Source: Ferrovibrio terrae
Lineage (GTDB): Bacteria; Pseudomonadota; Alphaproteobacteria; Ferrovibrionales; Ferrovibrionaceae
Direction: 5' to 3'
DNA: 64,000 bases
Assembly: GCF_007197755.1 (NCBI RefSeq)
Contig: NZ_CP041636.1
Coordinates: 904,001 to 968,000, forward strand
This document shows, one piece after another, positions 53,100 to 60,580 of the stretch. Each line of letters opens with the position of its first letter. Positions within the stretch are counted from its first letter, which is position 1. The notes beneath the pieces are model-generated. The model was given only the letters and a program-made list of their open reading frames with translations, was not told the DNA's origin and did not search any database. A program made the translations under genes and the position numbers.

Positions 53100-53636
53100 A
53101 TGCGCATCGCCCTGCTGGCAACACACCTTCTTATGATCGTCCTGCCCGGCCTTGCGGTGGCGCAGGGCAATGACCCCATGCTGCTGCCTCCAGATTCGCC
53201 GGGCGTGTGGCGCAGGATGACGCGCGACGACGCCACCACCACCAGTCGCTGCGTCGGCAACCCGGTGACACCGCTTTGCGCCCTTGAGACCTATCTCGCC
53301 TGCTTCGTGCGGCGCCAGCCGGAACTCTGCGACATGGTGGGAGCCGGCATCCGCCCGATCATGAGTGTGGTCCCGCCCGCCGACAAGCGTGAGGAATATC
53401 GCCTGATCTATACCCGCCGGCCCTCGCCGCTCGACCCGATCGACCGCAGCACCGAGGGCAACATGAAGCCGCAGCCAGGCGATGTGGTGATCGCCTACAT
53501 GGTCCGGAGCTGTTACGGCGACGTGGATGACCAAACCGCCTGCCGCAAGGTTGAGAATGACCCGCCCTATGTTCACATGCTGCGCAAGCAGGGTGACTTC
53601 TGGGTCTATGCCTACCGGTTTCGGGCGCGCTTCTGA
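53100..53636 (+). CDS. Secreted hypothetical protein
   Basis: A 178-residue protein with an N-terminal signal peptide (LLATHLLMIVLPGLAVAQG, cleavage near residue 22). The mature domain has eight cysteines, in pairs such as TSRCVGNPVTPLCALETYLA-C and RSCYGDVDDQTACRK, suggesting disulfides in the periplasm. I do not recognise a family. It is convergent with the GH108-like gene, 8 bp apart. A role in binding or inhibiting something extracytoplasmic is only a guess. Confidence 0.7.
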   Translation: MRIALLATHLLMIVLPGLAVAQGNDPMLLPPDSPGVWRRMTRDDATTTSRCVGNPVTPLCALETYLACFVRRQPELCDMVGAGIRPIMSVVPPADKREEYRLIYTRRPSPLDPIDRSTEGNMKPQPGDVVIAYMVRSCYGDVDDQTACRKVENDPPYVHMLRKQGDFWVYAYRFRARF

Positions 53637-53644
53637 TTCTTTCG

Positions 53645-54778
53645 TCAGCGCCTCCACGCGCCCGGGCGCGTGCGGCTGATGCGATCGATTTCACCGGGCG
53701 TCCATTCCTTCGCCTTGAGACGCGACTCGACGATGGCAGTCTGCAGCGCATCGCGCAGCTTCGGATCATCGCTGGCCTTTTTCAGCGCTGCGAAGCTCTG
53801 CGGACCCATGCCGCCATCGGCCTTGATCGCCGGATCGATGCCCGAATCGTAGATCGCCTCCTGCACAAATGTCATCCCGCCGCTGCTGCCATGCATGAAC
53901 ATGGCATCGGCAACCGCATGGGCGAGATCTGGATCGAGCTGCTCCAGCGCTTTCGCGCCGCCGACATGGCGGAAACCCTGATCGAGATAGGCGCGATAGA
54001 CCTGCACCTGCTGGTCCGGCGTCAGATCACCCGGCTTCACATCCTTGGGCAGACCCGGCAGCAGGCCTTTGCCCTGCATGTCCTGCAGTGTCGTCTCGGT
54101 GATGCCGCCGACAGCCGTGCCGTTCGGGTCACGCACGCGCCCACCTTCTTCGGCATAGATGCGGCCAATGGCCGTGCCCTGTGACGGCTGACCGGGCAAT
54201 TGCCGCTGGATCGCCGACTGGCTGTCGGTCCAGACATCCTTGTTTTCCGGCTTCAGGAAGAAGTCGCGCTTGTGGCCAGGCACCGGCATGAATTCAGATT
54301 GGGGCATCGGTTTCTGCTGCGGCATCGGCGCAGGAGCCTGCGGCAGCGCATCTGTCTGAACTGAGTTGGCCTGGGCCAGCTGTATCTCGTCCTCCGCGTC
54401 GCGCGGCTGCTGCCAGTAGTCGTCCACCTGCTGTGGCGTCAGCGCCGGGCGGTTTTTCAGATGGCTGCCACTCTGCTGCTGCAACAGATGCAGCGTCTCG
54501 CCCACGCCATTCTGGGCCACGCGGCCCTGCACCATCGGCAGCAGCAGGCCGTCGGCCTCCAGGCCGTTGTCCTTCTGCAGATTGGTGATCGCGCGGGTCA
54601 GCCCGTCGCCCGGCCAGCCGGTCGGAATGCCGGGCGCCGGCAGATCGAGATAGCCGGCATCGGCCAGCAGGGTCTGCGCCTTGATCACGTCGTCGCGGCC
54701 GTTGTCGCCGTTGCGGCCGACCGAGCCGCCGAAGCTGAACAGGTTGTCGAAGAAATTCTCTTTTGAAAGCAATGACAT
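53645..54778 (-). CDS. GH108-like peptidoglycan hydrolase with peptidoglycan-binding N-domain
   Basis: A 377-residue protein. Residues 28-80 look like a PG_binding_1 repeat (VIKAQTLLADAGYLDLPAPG, then GDGLTRAITNLQKDNGLEAD). A Gln/Pro linker (140-165) joins a C-terminal domain with EEGGRVRDPNGTAVGGITET (210-229), close to the GH108 catalytic motif (EGG-x-DP-x-GG-x-T), and the C-terminal GH108 region with AVADAMFMHGSSGGMTFVQE and DGGMGPQSFAALKK. No signal peptide is visible. GH108 enzymes are typical of phages, so it may be a phage remnant or a lysis gene. ATG 54,776-54,778 (MSLLSK) is used. Confidence 0.7.
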   Translation of the reverse strand: MSLLSKENFFDNLFSFGGSVGRNGDNGRDDVIKAQTLLADAGYLDLPAPGIPTGWPGDGLTRAITNLQKDNGLEADGLLLPMVQGRVAQNGVGETLHLLQQQSGSHLKNRPALTPQQVDDYWQQPRDAEDEIQLAQANSVQTDALPQAPAPMPQQKPMPQSEFMPVPGHKRDFFLKPENKDVWTDSQSAIQRQLPGQPSQGTAIGRIYAEEGGRVRDPNGTAVGGITETTLQDMQGKGLLPGLPKDVKPGDLTPDQQVQVYRAYLDQGFRHVGGAKALEQLDPDLAHAVADAMFMHGSSGGMTFVQEAIYDSGIDPAIKADGGMGPQSFAALKKASDDPKLRDALQTAIVESRLKAKEWTPGEIDRISRTRPGAWRR

Positions 54779-54807
54779 GAGGAATCGGCCTCCGCTGGCG
54801 CAAGTTG

Positions 54808-54863
54808 ATATCGAGTGACAATATTCCTCTATTATGTACCATATATGTTCTATTTTCAAGATC
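54808..54863 (-). promoter_or_regulatory. AT-rich promoter element of the GH108-like gene (copy of 25.3 kb element)
   Basis: On the minus strand: TTGAAAATAGAACATATATG, GTACATAATAGAGGAATATT, then GTC and GATATC. It contains GAAC-ATATATG-GTAC and matches the 25,276-25,326 element at about 33 of 40 aligned bases. It overlies a likely sigma-70 promoter, so a LexA-like or phage-type repressor could act here. Confidence 0.55.
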
Positions 54864-54875
54864 AAATCGCGGACA

Positions 54876-54918
54876 TAAAAAGACCCGCCGGCCGGGTGGT
54901 CCCGGTCACGGCGGGTCT
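54876..54918 (-). terminator. Intrinsic terminator after metQ
   Basis: A perfect 10-bp stem agacccgccg / cggcgggtct (54,881-54,890 and 54,909-54,918), enclosing a second small stem, with TTTTT on the minus strand. It ends the met operon. Confidence 0.92.
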
Positions 54919-54969
54919 GGGCGTTCGCATCTGGGGAGGACTTACGATACGGACGGCAGTCTCAGATGC

Positions 54970-55761
54970 TTACCAGGCGGTGACGACAGCCTTCTGGTAC
55001 TTCTGCTCAACGAAAGCCTTCACCTCGGCCGACTGATAGGCCTTCACCAGACGGGCATATTCCGGCTTGTCCTTGTCTTGGGTCCGCACGGCGATGATGT
55101 TCACATACGGCGCCTTGGCGCCTTCGCTGGCGATCGCATCCCTCGTCGGCGAGAGACCAGCCGGCAGGGCGTAGTTGGTGTTGATCGCGGCGGCATCCAG
55201 TTCGTCCAGCGCACGCGGCAGCTGGGCGGCGTCGAGCTCGACGATGCGGACCTTCTTCGGATTGTCGATGATATCCAGCGGCGTCGCCTTCAGGCCGGCT
55301 TCTTTCCTCAGCTTGATCAGGCCAGCCGATTCCAGCACCAGAAGACCGCGACCGCCATTGGTCGGATCATTCGGGATGCCGACGCGCGCGCCAGCCGGCA
55401 GATCGGAAAGCTGCTTCACCTTCTTGGAATAGACGCCCATCGGGAAGTTCACGGTGTAGCCGATGTTGACCAGCTTGTAGCCGCGATCCTTGATCTGGGC
55501 TTCCAGGTACGGCAGGTGCTGGTAGGAATTCACATCCAGGTCGCCGGCATTCAGCGCGGCATTCGGCTGGATATAATCGCTGAATTCGACGATCTGGATT
55601 TTCAGGCCATCCTTTTCGGCGACCTTCTTCACCACTTCGAAGATTTCAGCATGCGGACCCGCAGTGACGCCGACCTTGATCGGCTTGTCCTGAGCAAGGG
55701 CCGGAGAGGCAACAAGCGCCGCGAGAGCGAGGAGGGCAAGAGAACGACGAGTGACAGACAT
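54970..55761 (-). CDS. metQ: Methionine ABC transporter substrate-binding protein MetQ
   Basis: NlpA-family periplasmic binding protein for D/L-methionine. The 263-residue precursor has a Sec signal (ALLALAALVASPALAQD), the mature chain beginning IKVGVTAGPHAEIFEVVKKV, and conserved YIQPNAALNAGDLDVNSYQH and IPNDPTNGGRGLLVLESAGL. There is no lipobox Cys, so unlike E. coli MetQ it is soluble in the periplasm. It is the last gene of the SAM-II-controlled operon. Confidence 0.95.
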   Translation of the reverse strand: MSVTRRSLALLALAALVASPALAQDKPIKVGVTAGPHAEIFEVVKKVAEKDGLKIQIVEFSDYIQPNAALNAGDLDVNSYQHLPYLEAQIKDRGYKLVNIGYTVNFPMGVYSKKVKQLSDLPAGARVGIPNDPTNGGRGLLVLESAGLIKLRKEAGLKATPLDIIDNPKKVRIVELDAAQLPRALDELDAAAINTNYALPAGLSPTRDAIASEGAKAPYVNIIAVRTQDKDKPEYARLVKAYQSAEVKAFVEQKYQKAVVTAW

Positions 55762-55793
55762 GGTTTTTCCTTTTCTGGGGAGGCTTTGTTGAA

Positions 55794-56447
55794 TTAACGA
55801 TGACTGAGCTTGCGGACCAGGCGGTCGCCCGCCGACTGCACGCCCTGAACGAAGACGATCAGCACCAGCACGACGGCGAGCATCACTTCGGGCAGGAAGC
55901 GCTGGTAGCCGTAGCGGATGCCGATATCGCCAAGACCGCCGCCGCCGACCGCGCCCGCCATGGCGGAGTAGCCGATCAGGCTGACGAAGGTGATGGTGAG
56001 GCCTGCCACGATGCCGGGCAGTGCCTCGGGCAGCAGGACTTTCACCACGATCTGCAGCGGTGTGGCGCCCATGGCATCGGCCGCCTCGATCAGGCCGCTT
56101 GGGACTTCGCGCAAAGCGGTTTCCACCAGGCGGGCGATGAAGGGGATGGCTGCAATCGTCAGCGGCACGATGGCGGCGGCGGTACCGATCGAGGTGCCGG
56201 CGACCAGGCGCGTGAAGGGAATGATCGCCACCATCAGGATGATAAAGGGCGTGGAGCGCGCCGCGTTGATGGCGAGGCCGAGCACGCGGTTGGCCGTCAG
56301 GTTTTGCAAAATCCCGCCGCGATCGGTCAGGATCAGGATGACACCGAGCGGAATGCCGAACAGTGCCCCGATGCCGCCGGACACGCCGACCATCACCAGG
56401 GTTTCAATCAGGCCGTCAAACAGCAGCGCGATCAATTGCGACGACAT
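55794..56447 (-). CDS. metI: Methionine ABC transporter permease MetI
   Basis: Inner-membrane permease of the MetNIQ importer. The 217-residue protein has five membrane segments and the EAA loop that docks on MetN ([20 protein letters not shown]). The start is ATG 56,445-56,447 ([13 protein letters not shown]) with GAGGA 8 bp upstream; an earlier ATG at 56,462 is weaker. It overlaps the end of metN by 32 bp, so translation is coupled. Confidence 0.95.
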   Translation of the reverse strand: MSSQLIALLFDGLIETLVMVGVSGGIGALFGIPLGVILILTDRGGILQNLTANRVLGLAINAARSTPFIILMVAIIPFTRLVAGTSIGTAAAIVPLTIAAIPFIARLVETALREVPSGLIEAADAMGATPLQIVVKVLLPEALPGIVAGLTITFVSLIGYSAMAGAVGGGGLGDIGIRYGYQRFLPEVMLAVVLVLIVFVQGVQSAGDRLVRKLSHR

Positions 56448-57468
56448 CTTCGAGTTCCTCAACAGTGAGCTGTTTGCTGGCGAGATAGGATTTGGCGGCG
56501 ATCAGTTTCGCCTCGTCGCCACGGGCCTGCACCACCATGACGCCGAAGGGGCGGCCCTGAATTTCATCGATGCGGCCATGCAGGATGTTCAGGTCAAGTC
56601 CGAGATTGCGCGACAGTTCGGCGATCACCGGCTCGTCGGCATGCGGCCCGGTGAACAGGATGCGCCACAGGCGGGCATTTGGAGTCGGCTGGGCAGTGAG
56701 ACGCTTCTGCAAAGCCGGCGGCAGGTCGAAGCCGATCAGGTCGGCGACGAAGCTGCGCGTGGTGACATGCTGCGGCCGGGTAAAGACCTCGAAGGTCTCA
56801 CCCTGCTCGATGATGCGACCCTGCTCCATCACGGCGACGCGGTCGGCGATCTCCTTGACCACCGCCATCTCATGCGTGATCAGCACCACAGTCAGATTGA
56901 GGCGGTCGCGGATATCCTTGATCAGGCGCAAAATCTGCTCGGTGGTTTCGGGATCGAGCGCCGAGGTGGCCTCGTCGCAGAGCAGCACCTTCGGATCGGT
57001 GGCGAGCGCGCGCGCGATACCGACGCGCTGTTTCTGGCCGCCCGACAGCTGTGCCGGATATTGCCCAGCCTTGTCTGACAGCCCCACCAGCTCCAGCAGC
57101 GGCTCGACCTTCGCCTTGATGGCCGCCTTCGACTCGCCACGAAGTTCCAGCGGCAGCGCGACATTGTCGAACACGGTGCGCGCCGACAGCAGATTGAAAT
57201 GCTGGAAGATCATGCCGATGTCGCGCCGCGCCGCGCGCAGCTCGGACGACGACAGCGCCGTCAGCTCGCGGCCGGCAACGATCACCTTGCCCTCGGTCGG
57301 ACGCTCCAGCAGGTTGATGACGCGGATCAGCGTCGACTTGCCCGCACCCGAGCGGCCGATCACGCCGAAGATTTCACCCGGGTTGATGGTCAGGCTGACA
57401 TTGCGCAAGGCTTCGACACCGCCTGAAGCCGTGACGAAGCGCTTGGTGAGATTCTGTAACTCGATCAT
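56416..57468 (-). CDS. metN: Methionine ABC transporter ATP-binding protein MetN
   Basis: ATPase of the methionine importer. The 350-residue protein has Walker [11 protein letters not shown]-loop IFQHFNLL, signature [15 protein letters not shown], Walker [15 protein letters not shown] and H-loop ITHEMAVV. The C-terminal 80 residues form the NIL domain, which binds methionine and trans-inhibits transport. It is preceded by the small-gene pair (6-bp gap) and followed by metI with a 32-bp overlap. Confidence 0.97.
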   Translation of the reverse strand: MIELQNLTKRFVTASGGVEALRNVSLTINPGEIFGVIGRSGAGKSTLIRVINLLERPTEGKVIVAGRELTALSSSELRAARRDIGMIFQHFNLLSARTVFDNVALPLELRGESKAAIKAKVEPLLELVGLSDKAGQYPAQLSGGQKQRVGIARALATDPKVLLCDEATSALDPETTEQILRLIKDIRDRLNLTVVLITHEMAVVKEIADRVAVMEQGRIIEQGETFEVFTRPQHVTTRSFVADLIGFDLPPALQKRLTAQPTPNARLWRILFTGPHADEPVIAELSRNLGLDLNILHGRIDEIQGRPFGVMVVQARGDEAKLIAAKSYLASKQLTVEELEDVVAIDRAAV

Positions 57469-57474
57469 GACCTG

Positions 57475-57744
57475 TTAGCGATCAAAGGGGAGGAAACTCA
57501 GCGCCAGCAGATCGCCGCCGCCATGCCAGTCCGGCGGCAACGCCAGCGGATCGGCCAGCGACGCGGAGTCGCTGGGCCACAGATGGCTGTTGTCGTTGCT
57601 CGCAGGCTTGGCGGCGGCGAGCCGGTCCGGCGTCACGAAAGCGCCGAAGGCCGCCTGCAGGCGGTCGGCGATCGAGATACGCCGGCCGCGCTCGTGACGG
57701 GTCACCTGCACAGGTGCATCGATAATGATCTGTGTGCGAGTCAT
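57475..57744 (-). CDS. Small hypothetical protein in the met operon (89 aa)
   Basis: An 89-residue protein of unknown function that I do not recognise. The N-terminal half is basic and has VQVTRHERGRRISIADRLQA, the middle contains AKPASNDNSHLWPSD, and the tail is Pro/Leu-rich (DWHGGGDLLALSFLPFDR). ATG 57,742-57,744 is used. It lies 6 bp before metN and 4 bp after the next small gene, so it is translated from the same mRNA. It may be a regulatory or accessory peptide; no evidence distinguishes these. Confidence 0.55.
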   Translation of the reverse strand: MTRTQIIIDAPVQVTRHERGRRISIADRLQAAFGAFVTPDRLAAAKPASNDNSHLWPSDSASLADPLALPPDWHGGGDLLALSFLPFDR

Positions 57745-57748
57745 GGCA

Positions 57749-57949
57749 CTACCTCCAGGCATGGGTGAACTGGTTGTCGTTGGCAGCTAAAGCACGCGCC
57801 GCACGCTCGGCATCGGCGGTGCGACGAAAGAGCTGCTGCTCGATGGCATTAAACTGCGGCGCGGCGGCGAAGAAGCGGAAGCCGCCGCGTTCGCGGACAA
57901 CCACACCGGCGGCCTCGCCGGCCGCCTCGATCAGATAGGCTTCACTCAT
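57749..57949 (-). CDS. Small hypothetical protein in the met operon (66 aa)
   Basis: A 66-residue protein of unknown function, first structural gene after the riboswitch and leader peptide. It has EAAGVVVRERGGFRFFAAAP, then FNAIEQQLFRRTADAERAAR, and ends AANDNQFTHAWR. The ASNDN/AANDN motif occurs in both small proteins of this operon. GGAG lies 7 bp before ATG 57,947-57,949. A perfect 7-bp hairpin (gccgacc-agc-ggtcggc, 57,964-57,980) directly precedes the ribosome-binding site. Confidence 0.6.
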   Translation of the reverse strand: MSEAYLIEAAGEAAGVVVRERGGFRFFAAAPQFNAIEQQLFRRTADAERAARALAANDNQFTHAWR

Positions 57950-58000
57950 GGGATACTCCGTTGGCCGACCAGCGGTCGGCACTTAAGTCGCTAAAAGGGG

Positions 58001-58022
58001 TGACGGCAGAAAGCTGCGGTCA
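58001..58022 (-). promoter_or_regulatory. Terminator-like hairpin overlapping the leader-peptide stop
   Basis: On the minus strand TGACCGCAG-cttt-CTGCCGTCA forms an 8-bp stem with one mismatch, then CCCC and TTTT. Its 5' arm begins with the leader's TGA stop, and the outer GTCGCT / AGCGAC arms (58,022-58,027 and 57,987-57,992) overlap the leader's last codons. This is the geometry of an attenuator; the CCCC spacer makes termination weak. Confidence 0.4.
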
Positions 58023-58061
58023 GCGACAACAACAGAGGATGGATTTGCGCATAGGGGTCAT
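58020..58061 (-). CDS. Candidate cysteine-rich leader peptide (13 aa)
   Basis: ATG 58,059-58,061 opens MTPMRKSILCCCR and stops at TGA. Three consecutive TGT Cys codons lie just before the hairpin. A GGAG lies 9 bp before the ATG. It sits between the SAM-II riboswitch and the first structural gene of the met operon, so it could report cysteine (or met-precursor) supply by ribosome stalling. The frame is short and could be coincidence; codon clustering and position are the only evidence. Confidence 0.4.
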   Translation of the reverse strand: MTPMRKSILCCCR

Positions 58062-58117
58062 GGGTCTCACTCCGAACATCTCCGGGCCCACGACCGACAG
58101 ACACCGAGGTCTGCGCC

Positions 58118-58172
58118 GTGGCGCTTTAGCATTGGTGCGCGGTGCAAGCTGCCCTTCAAATCCCGCGATCCG
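58118..58172 (-). promoter_or_regulatory. SAM-II (SAM_alpha) riboswitch upstream of the met operon
   Basis: On the minus strand stem CGCGG (58,163-58,167) and CCGCG (58,138-58,142) enclose GATTTGAAGGGCAGCTTGCA; downstream is ATGCTAAAGCG. The order stem, GAUUU-A, UUGCA, stem, GCUAAA is the conserved core of SAM-II, which forms a pseudoknot around S-adenosylmethionine. Placement ahead of metNIQ, with a -35/-10 promoter upstream, fits control of methionine uptake. Confidence 0.8.
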
Positions 58173-58206
58173 GTCCGTTGGCTTTTTGCCGGGACTGGAT
58201 GATCCC

Positions 58207-58235
58207 TATATTCCACACATAGATAAGAAAGTCAA
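58207..58235 (-). promoter_or_regulatory. Sigma-70-type promoter of the riboswitch-met operon
   Basis: On the minus strand TTGACT (58,230-58,235) and AATATA (58,207-58,212) are 17 bp apart in an AT-rich stretch. Transcription would start near 58,200, about 30 bases before the riboswitch. Confidence 0.6.
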
Positions 58236-58333
58236 TTTAATTGTACAGTTAGTTATGCAAATAAAACTAAACTCACACGCAAAGAATGCATAGCTCATGG
58301 CCAAGCGCTACGGCTTGAGTGAGTCATGTATCT

Positions 58334-58468
58334 GAAAAACTTTGTATTTTCCGGAGAAAGTTCGGTCGGGTCGGCCCGCCAATGCCCCATTCTGACGGAC
58401 CGACCACGAACCTCATCACGACCAGCAGAGTGATGAGGCCGACCTAAAAACCGCACCGGGGTGCGATG
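58334..58468 (-). ncRNA. Candidate structured RNA downstream of a Fur-like promoter
   Basis: Between the promoter at 58,475-58,502 and an AT-rich terminator-like hairpin (aacttt / aaagtt, 58,338-58,362) lie a perfect 9-bp stem cctcatcac / gtgatgagg (58,411-58,438) and outer GGTCGG/CCGACC pairings. No protein reading frame of the region looks real. A shorter hairpin with T-run at 58,446-58,465 could stop transcription at once, which weakens the idea. Confidence 0.3.
58446..58465 (-). terminator. Terminator-like hairpin downstream of DUF2000
   Basis: On the minus strand CGCACC-CC-GGTGCG followed by GTTTTT. It lies 67 bp after the DUF2000 stop and may end that transcript, or cut short any RNA from the Fur-like promoter. 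Confidence 0.5.
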
Positions 58469-58474
58469 CCGGTA

Positions 58475-58502
58475 AGTATATGCGAATGATTTGCAATTAC
58501 AA
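58475..58502 (-). promoter_or_regulatory. Fur-like box within a sigma-70-type promoter
   Basis: On the minus strand TTGTAA (58,497-58,502) and TATACT (58,475-58,480) are 16 bp apart. The spacer is TGCAAAT-C-ATTCGCA (58,481-58,495), a near-palindrome like Fur boxes. The promoter points away from the DUF2000 gene, into the structured region 58,334-58,468. Confidence 0.45.
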
Positions 58503-58531
58503 GTCTCATTTCGCAGCGCCTGCACTTTTTG

Positions 58532-58939
58532 TCAGGGATGCAGTTTCAGTCCCTTGAGCGCCTTATCCACGGCCTTGCGCTCGCCATGCACGGCGAGCCC
58601 GACCCAGCTCTGCGCGGCCACATCGCCTTCGGCAAATACGGCGCGATTGGCGGCGTCATGCCCGGTGGCAAACATCGCCTCGACATACGGCACGACGACA
58701 AGCTCCTGCTCGATGGCGCGGCCATGCGCTTTCTGTAAATCCGTCAGTGCTCCTGCAAAAACCAGAATCGGCTGGCCGCACATCGCCCCGTAGCGCCGGC
58801 CGGCGGCATCGACATACGCCTCGCCGATGCAGGCAGGCACGGCGGCGGCAATCCCGCTGGCCAGAAAGGCCGTGACGTTGAGCTTCTGCCATTGCGCGAG
58901 ATCCTCGCGCACGACGATGGCGATCTTGGTGGTGAACAC
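58532..58939 (-). CDS. DUF2000 family protein
   Basis: A 135-residue protein of the DUF2000 family (COG4954), a small enzyme-like fold with unknown function. It shows FTTKIAIVVREDLAQWQKLN, NVTAFLASGIAAAVPACIGE, and a compact C-terminal half with AMFATGHDAANRAVFAEGDV. It lies 40 bp after an AraC-type regulator on the same strand and is probably regulated by it. A role in peptide or amino-acid metabolism is suggested by some annotations but unproven. Confidence 0.8.
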   Translation of the reverse strand: MFTTKIAIVVREDLAQWQKLNVTAFLASGIAAAVPACIGEAYVDAAGRRYGAMCGQPILVFAGALTDLQKAHGRAIEQELVVVPYVEAMFATGHDAANRAVFAEGDVAAQSWVGLAVHGERKAVDKALKGLKLHP

Positions 58940-58979
58940 TGGTCTGCATCCTTGCTTCGTTATGAAGCCGAGGATGCCG

Positions 58980-59834
58980 TCAGGCCGCCTGCGGGTCTGG
59001 AAGATTTGTGCAGATGCGGCGATAGGCCGCCGGCGTCATGCCGAAGGCACGGCGGAACCAGCGCCCCAGATGGCTCTGGTCGGCGAACCCTGTCGCTGCC
59101 GCCACCGCAGCCGGCGTCTCGCCACGACTGAGCAGGAAACGCGCGCGGTTGAGGCGGCGCTGCACCAGATAGGCATGCGGGCTGAGGCCATAGGCCGCTG
59201 AAAACGCGCGGGTCAGACGAAACCGGTCGGTGCCGGCGGCAAGCGCCAGCTCCTCCAGGCCGAGATCGCCGTCGAAGCCGGCATCCATCGCCTCGCGCGC
59301 CAGTTTTGCCACGCGTGGTGCGCGACCGGGTTTGTCAGCCGGGGCACCAGCAAAACGCTGCGCCAGCAGGGCAACGACATGATCGAGTGCTGCATCGCAG
59401 GCCATGCGATTGTCGGGGGCAGAAATCTGCCGGCGCGCCATGCGCACGGCCTGCGCCAGCGCCGCGTCATCATCCAGTGTGCGCGGAAAATGGAAAACGG
59501 CCTCGCCGGTCTGTCGCCCGGCATAGAGCGACGCACTCTGCTGCAGCCAGGCCGGATCGAAATACAGCATCGCGTAGGTGAAGCCGTCGGCGGCACAGGC
59601 CTCGCCATCATGCGTCTCGCCCGGCTCCATGAAAATCATGCGGCCGGGCGTGCTGCGATGGATTTCGCGCCGGCAGCGGAACTGCTGCACGCCCTGTTCG
59701 GTGACGCCGATCAGCACCTGATCGTGGAAATGCGGATCGTAGGCATGGGCATGGAACCGGGCACGCACGGCCTCGGTGCCGCTCTGTGCATCGCGGGCGA
59801 AATCGAACCAGTCGTTGGTCTGGGTCTGCGCCAT
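58980..59834 (-). CDS. AraC-family transcriptional regulator
   Basis: A 284-residue regulator with an N-terminal cupin-type effector domain (AraC_binding, FHAHAYDPHFHDQVLIGVTE and MIFMEPGETHDGEACAADGF) and a C-terminal double helix-turn-helix (LGLEELALAAGTDRFRLTRA and GETPAAVAAATGFADQSHLG, then RWFRRAFGMTPAAYRR). It is 40 bp upstream of the DUF2000 gene on the same strand. The ligand is unknown. Confidence 0.9.
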   Translation of the reverse strand: MAQTQTNDWFDFARDAQSGTEAVRARFHAHAYDPHFHDQVLIGVTEQGVQQFRCRREIHRSTPGRMIFMEPGETHDGEACAADGFTYAMLYFDPAWLQQSASLYAGRQTGEAVFHFPRTLDDDAALAQAVRMARRQISAPDNRMACDAALDHVVALLAQRFAGAPADKPGRAPRVAKLAREAMDAGFDGDLGLEELALAAGTDRFRLTRAFSAAYGLSPHAYLVQRRLNRARFLLSRGETPAAVAAATGFADQSHLGRWFRRAFGMTPAAYRRICTNLPDPQAA

Positions 59835-59842
59835 ACCTTCCC

Positions 59843-59925
59843 CAATTTCGCTCCGCCCTCACCCTCCCGCTTCGCGGGTCCCTCCCTCTCCCACTCCATG
59901 GGAGAGAGTTGGGATGAGAGGGTCT
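59843..59925. repeat. Intergenic palindromic repeats
   Basis: Two GC-rich hairpins: cccgcttcgcggg (59,867 area) and ctctcccactccatgggagagag. The 'ccctcaccctcccgcttcgcggg...gggagag' type recurs in many proteobacterial genomes as an intergenic palindrome. No gene is present in the interval. Confidence 0.6.
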
Positions 59926-59933
59926 CTCTTTCC

Positions 59934-60479
59934 TTACTTGATCACGCCACAGGCGACGCGGCCGGCGCCACCGCCGAGCGGGGCCGGCGTATCGCTGTAA
60001 TTGTCGCCGCCGGCATGGATCATCAGCGCCTTGCCAACGAGATCACGCACCTTCAGCTGCGGTGCCACCACCGGCAGCGTGGCGGTGCCGTCCGCATTCA
60101 CCACCAGCGGCGGCAGATCGCCCTTGTGGCCGTCCCTGGCATGCGGGCCATGATGCTTGCCGGTCTTGTTCGGGTCGTAATGCCCACCGGCCGCCATGCC
60201 CGGCGCGGGCCGGCCATCGGCGCCCGGCGCCACGCCGCAATCACCCTTTTCATGCAGATGGAAACCGCGCGGCCCTGCCGGCTGGCCGATCTGCTTCAGG
60301 TCGGGCGTCAGCAGCAGGCCCTGCGGCGTGTCCTTCGCCACGATGGTGCCCAGTGCCATGCCGGTGCCATTGGCGGAAATGGCGTGGATCGGGATGCTTT
60401 TTTCCGCCGCCAGCACGGCTGGCGCCGCAGCAAGGAGGGCGAAGCCGGTGACGGCTGTGGTCAGCAAGATGCGGCGCAT
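59934..60479 (-). CDS. sodC: Periplasmic Cu/Zn superoxide dismutase
   Basis: Converts superoxide in the periplasm. The 181-residue precursor has a signal peptide (RRILLTTAVTGFALLAAAPA), then the mature domain with copper ligands in GFHLHEKGDCG, the zinc-loop HYDPNKTGKHHGPHARDGHK and the late copper His in LMIHAGGDNYSD, plus GGAGRVACGVIK with the disulfide Cys. ATG 60,477-60,479 follows AGGAGAAACGCC. A hairpin (gtccc-ataaaaa-gggac) lies 75 bp upstream. Confidence 0.95.
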   Translation of the reverse strand: MRRILLTTAVTGFALLAAAPAVLAAEKSIPIHAISANGTGMALGTIVAKDTPQGLLLTPDLKQIGQPAGPRGFHLHEKGDCGVAPGADGRPAPGMAAGGHYDPNKTGKHHGPHARDGHKGDLPPLVVNADGTATLPVVAPQLKVRDLVGKALMIHAGGDNYSDTPAPLGGGAGRVACGVIK

Positions 60480-60580
60480 GGCGTTTCTCCTGTCAGGGTG
60501 TGCTCCACAGACAAACCGAGTAAAGCCGCAAAAAGGTCCGGACTGCAGCAAAATAGTCCCATAAAAAGGGACCTGTAAAA

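Noticed and set aside
58295-58525. A 76-residue minus-strand ORF
   Set aside because: It runs through the candidate promoter, Fur-like box and hairpins, has no ribosome site and an unlikely composition.
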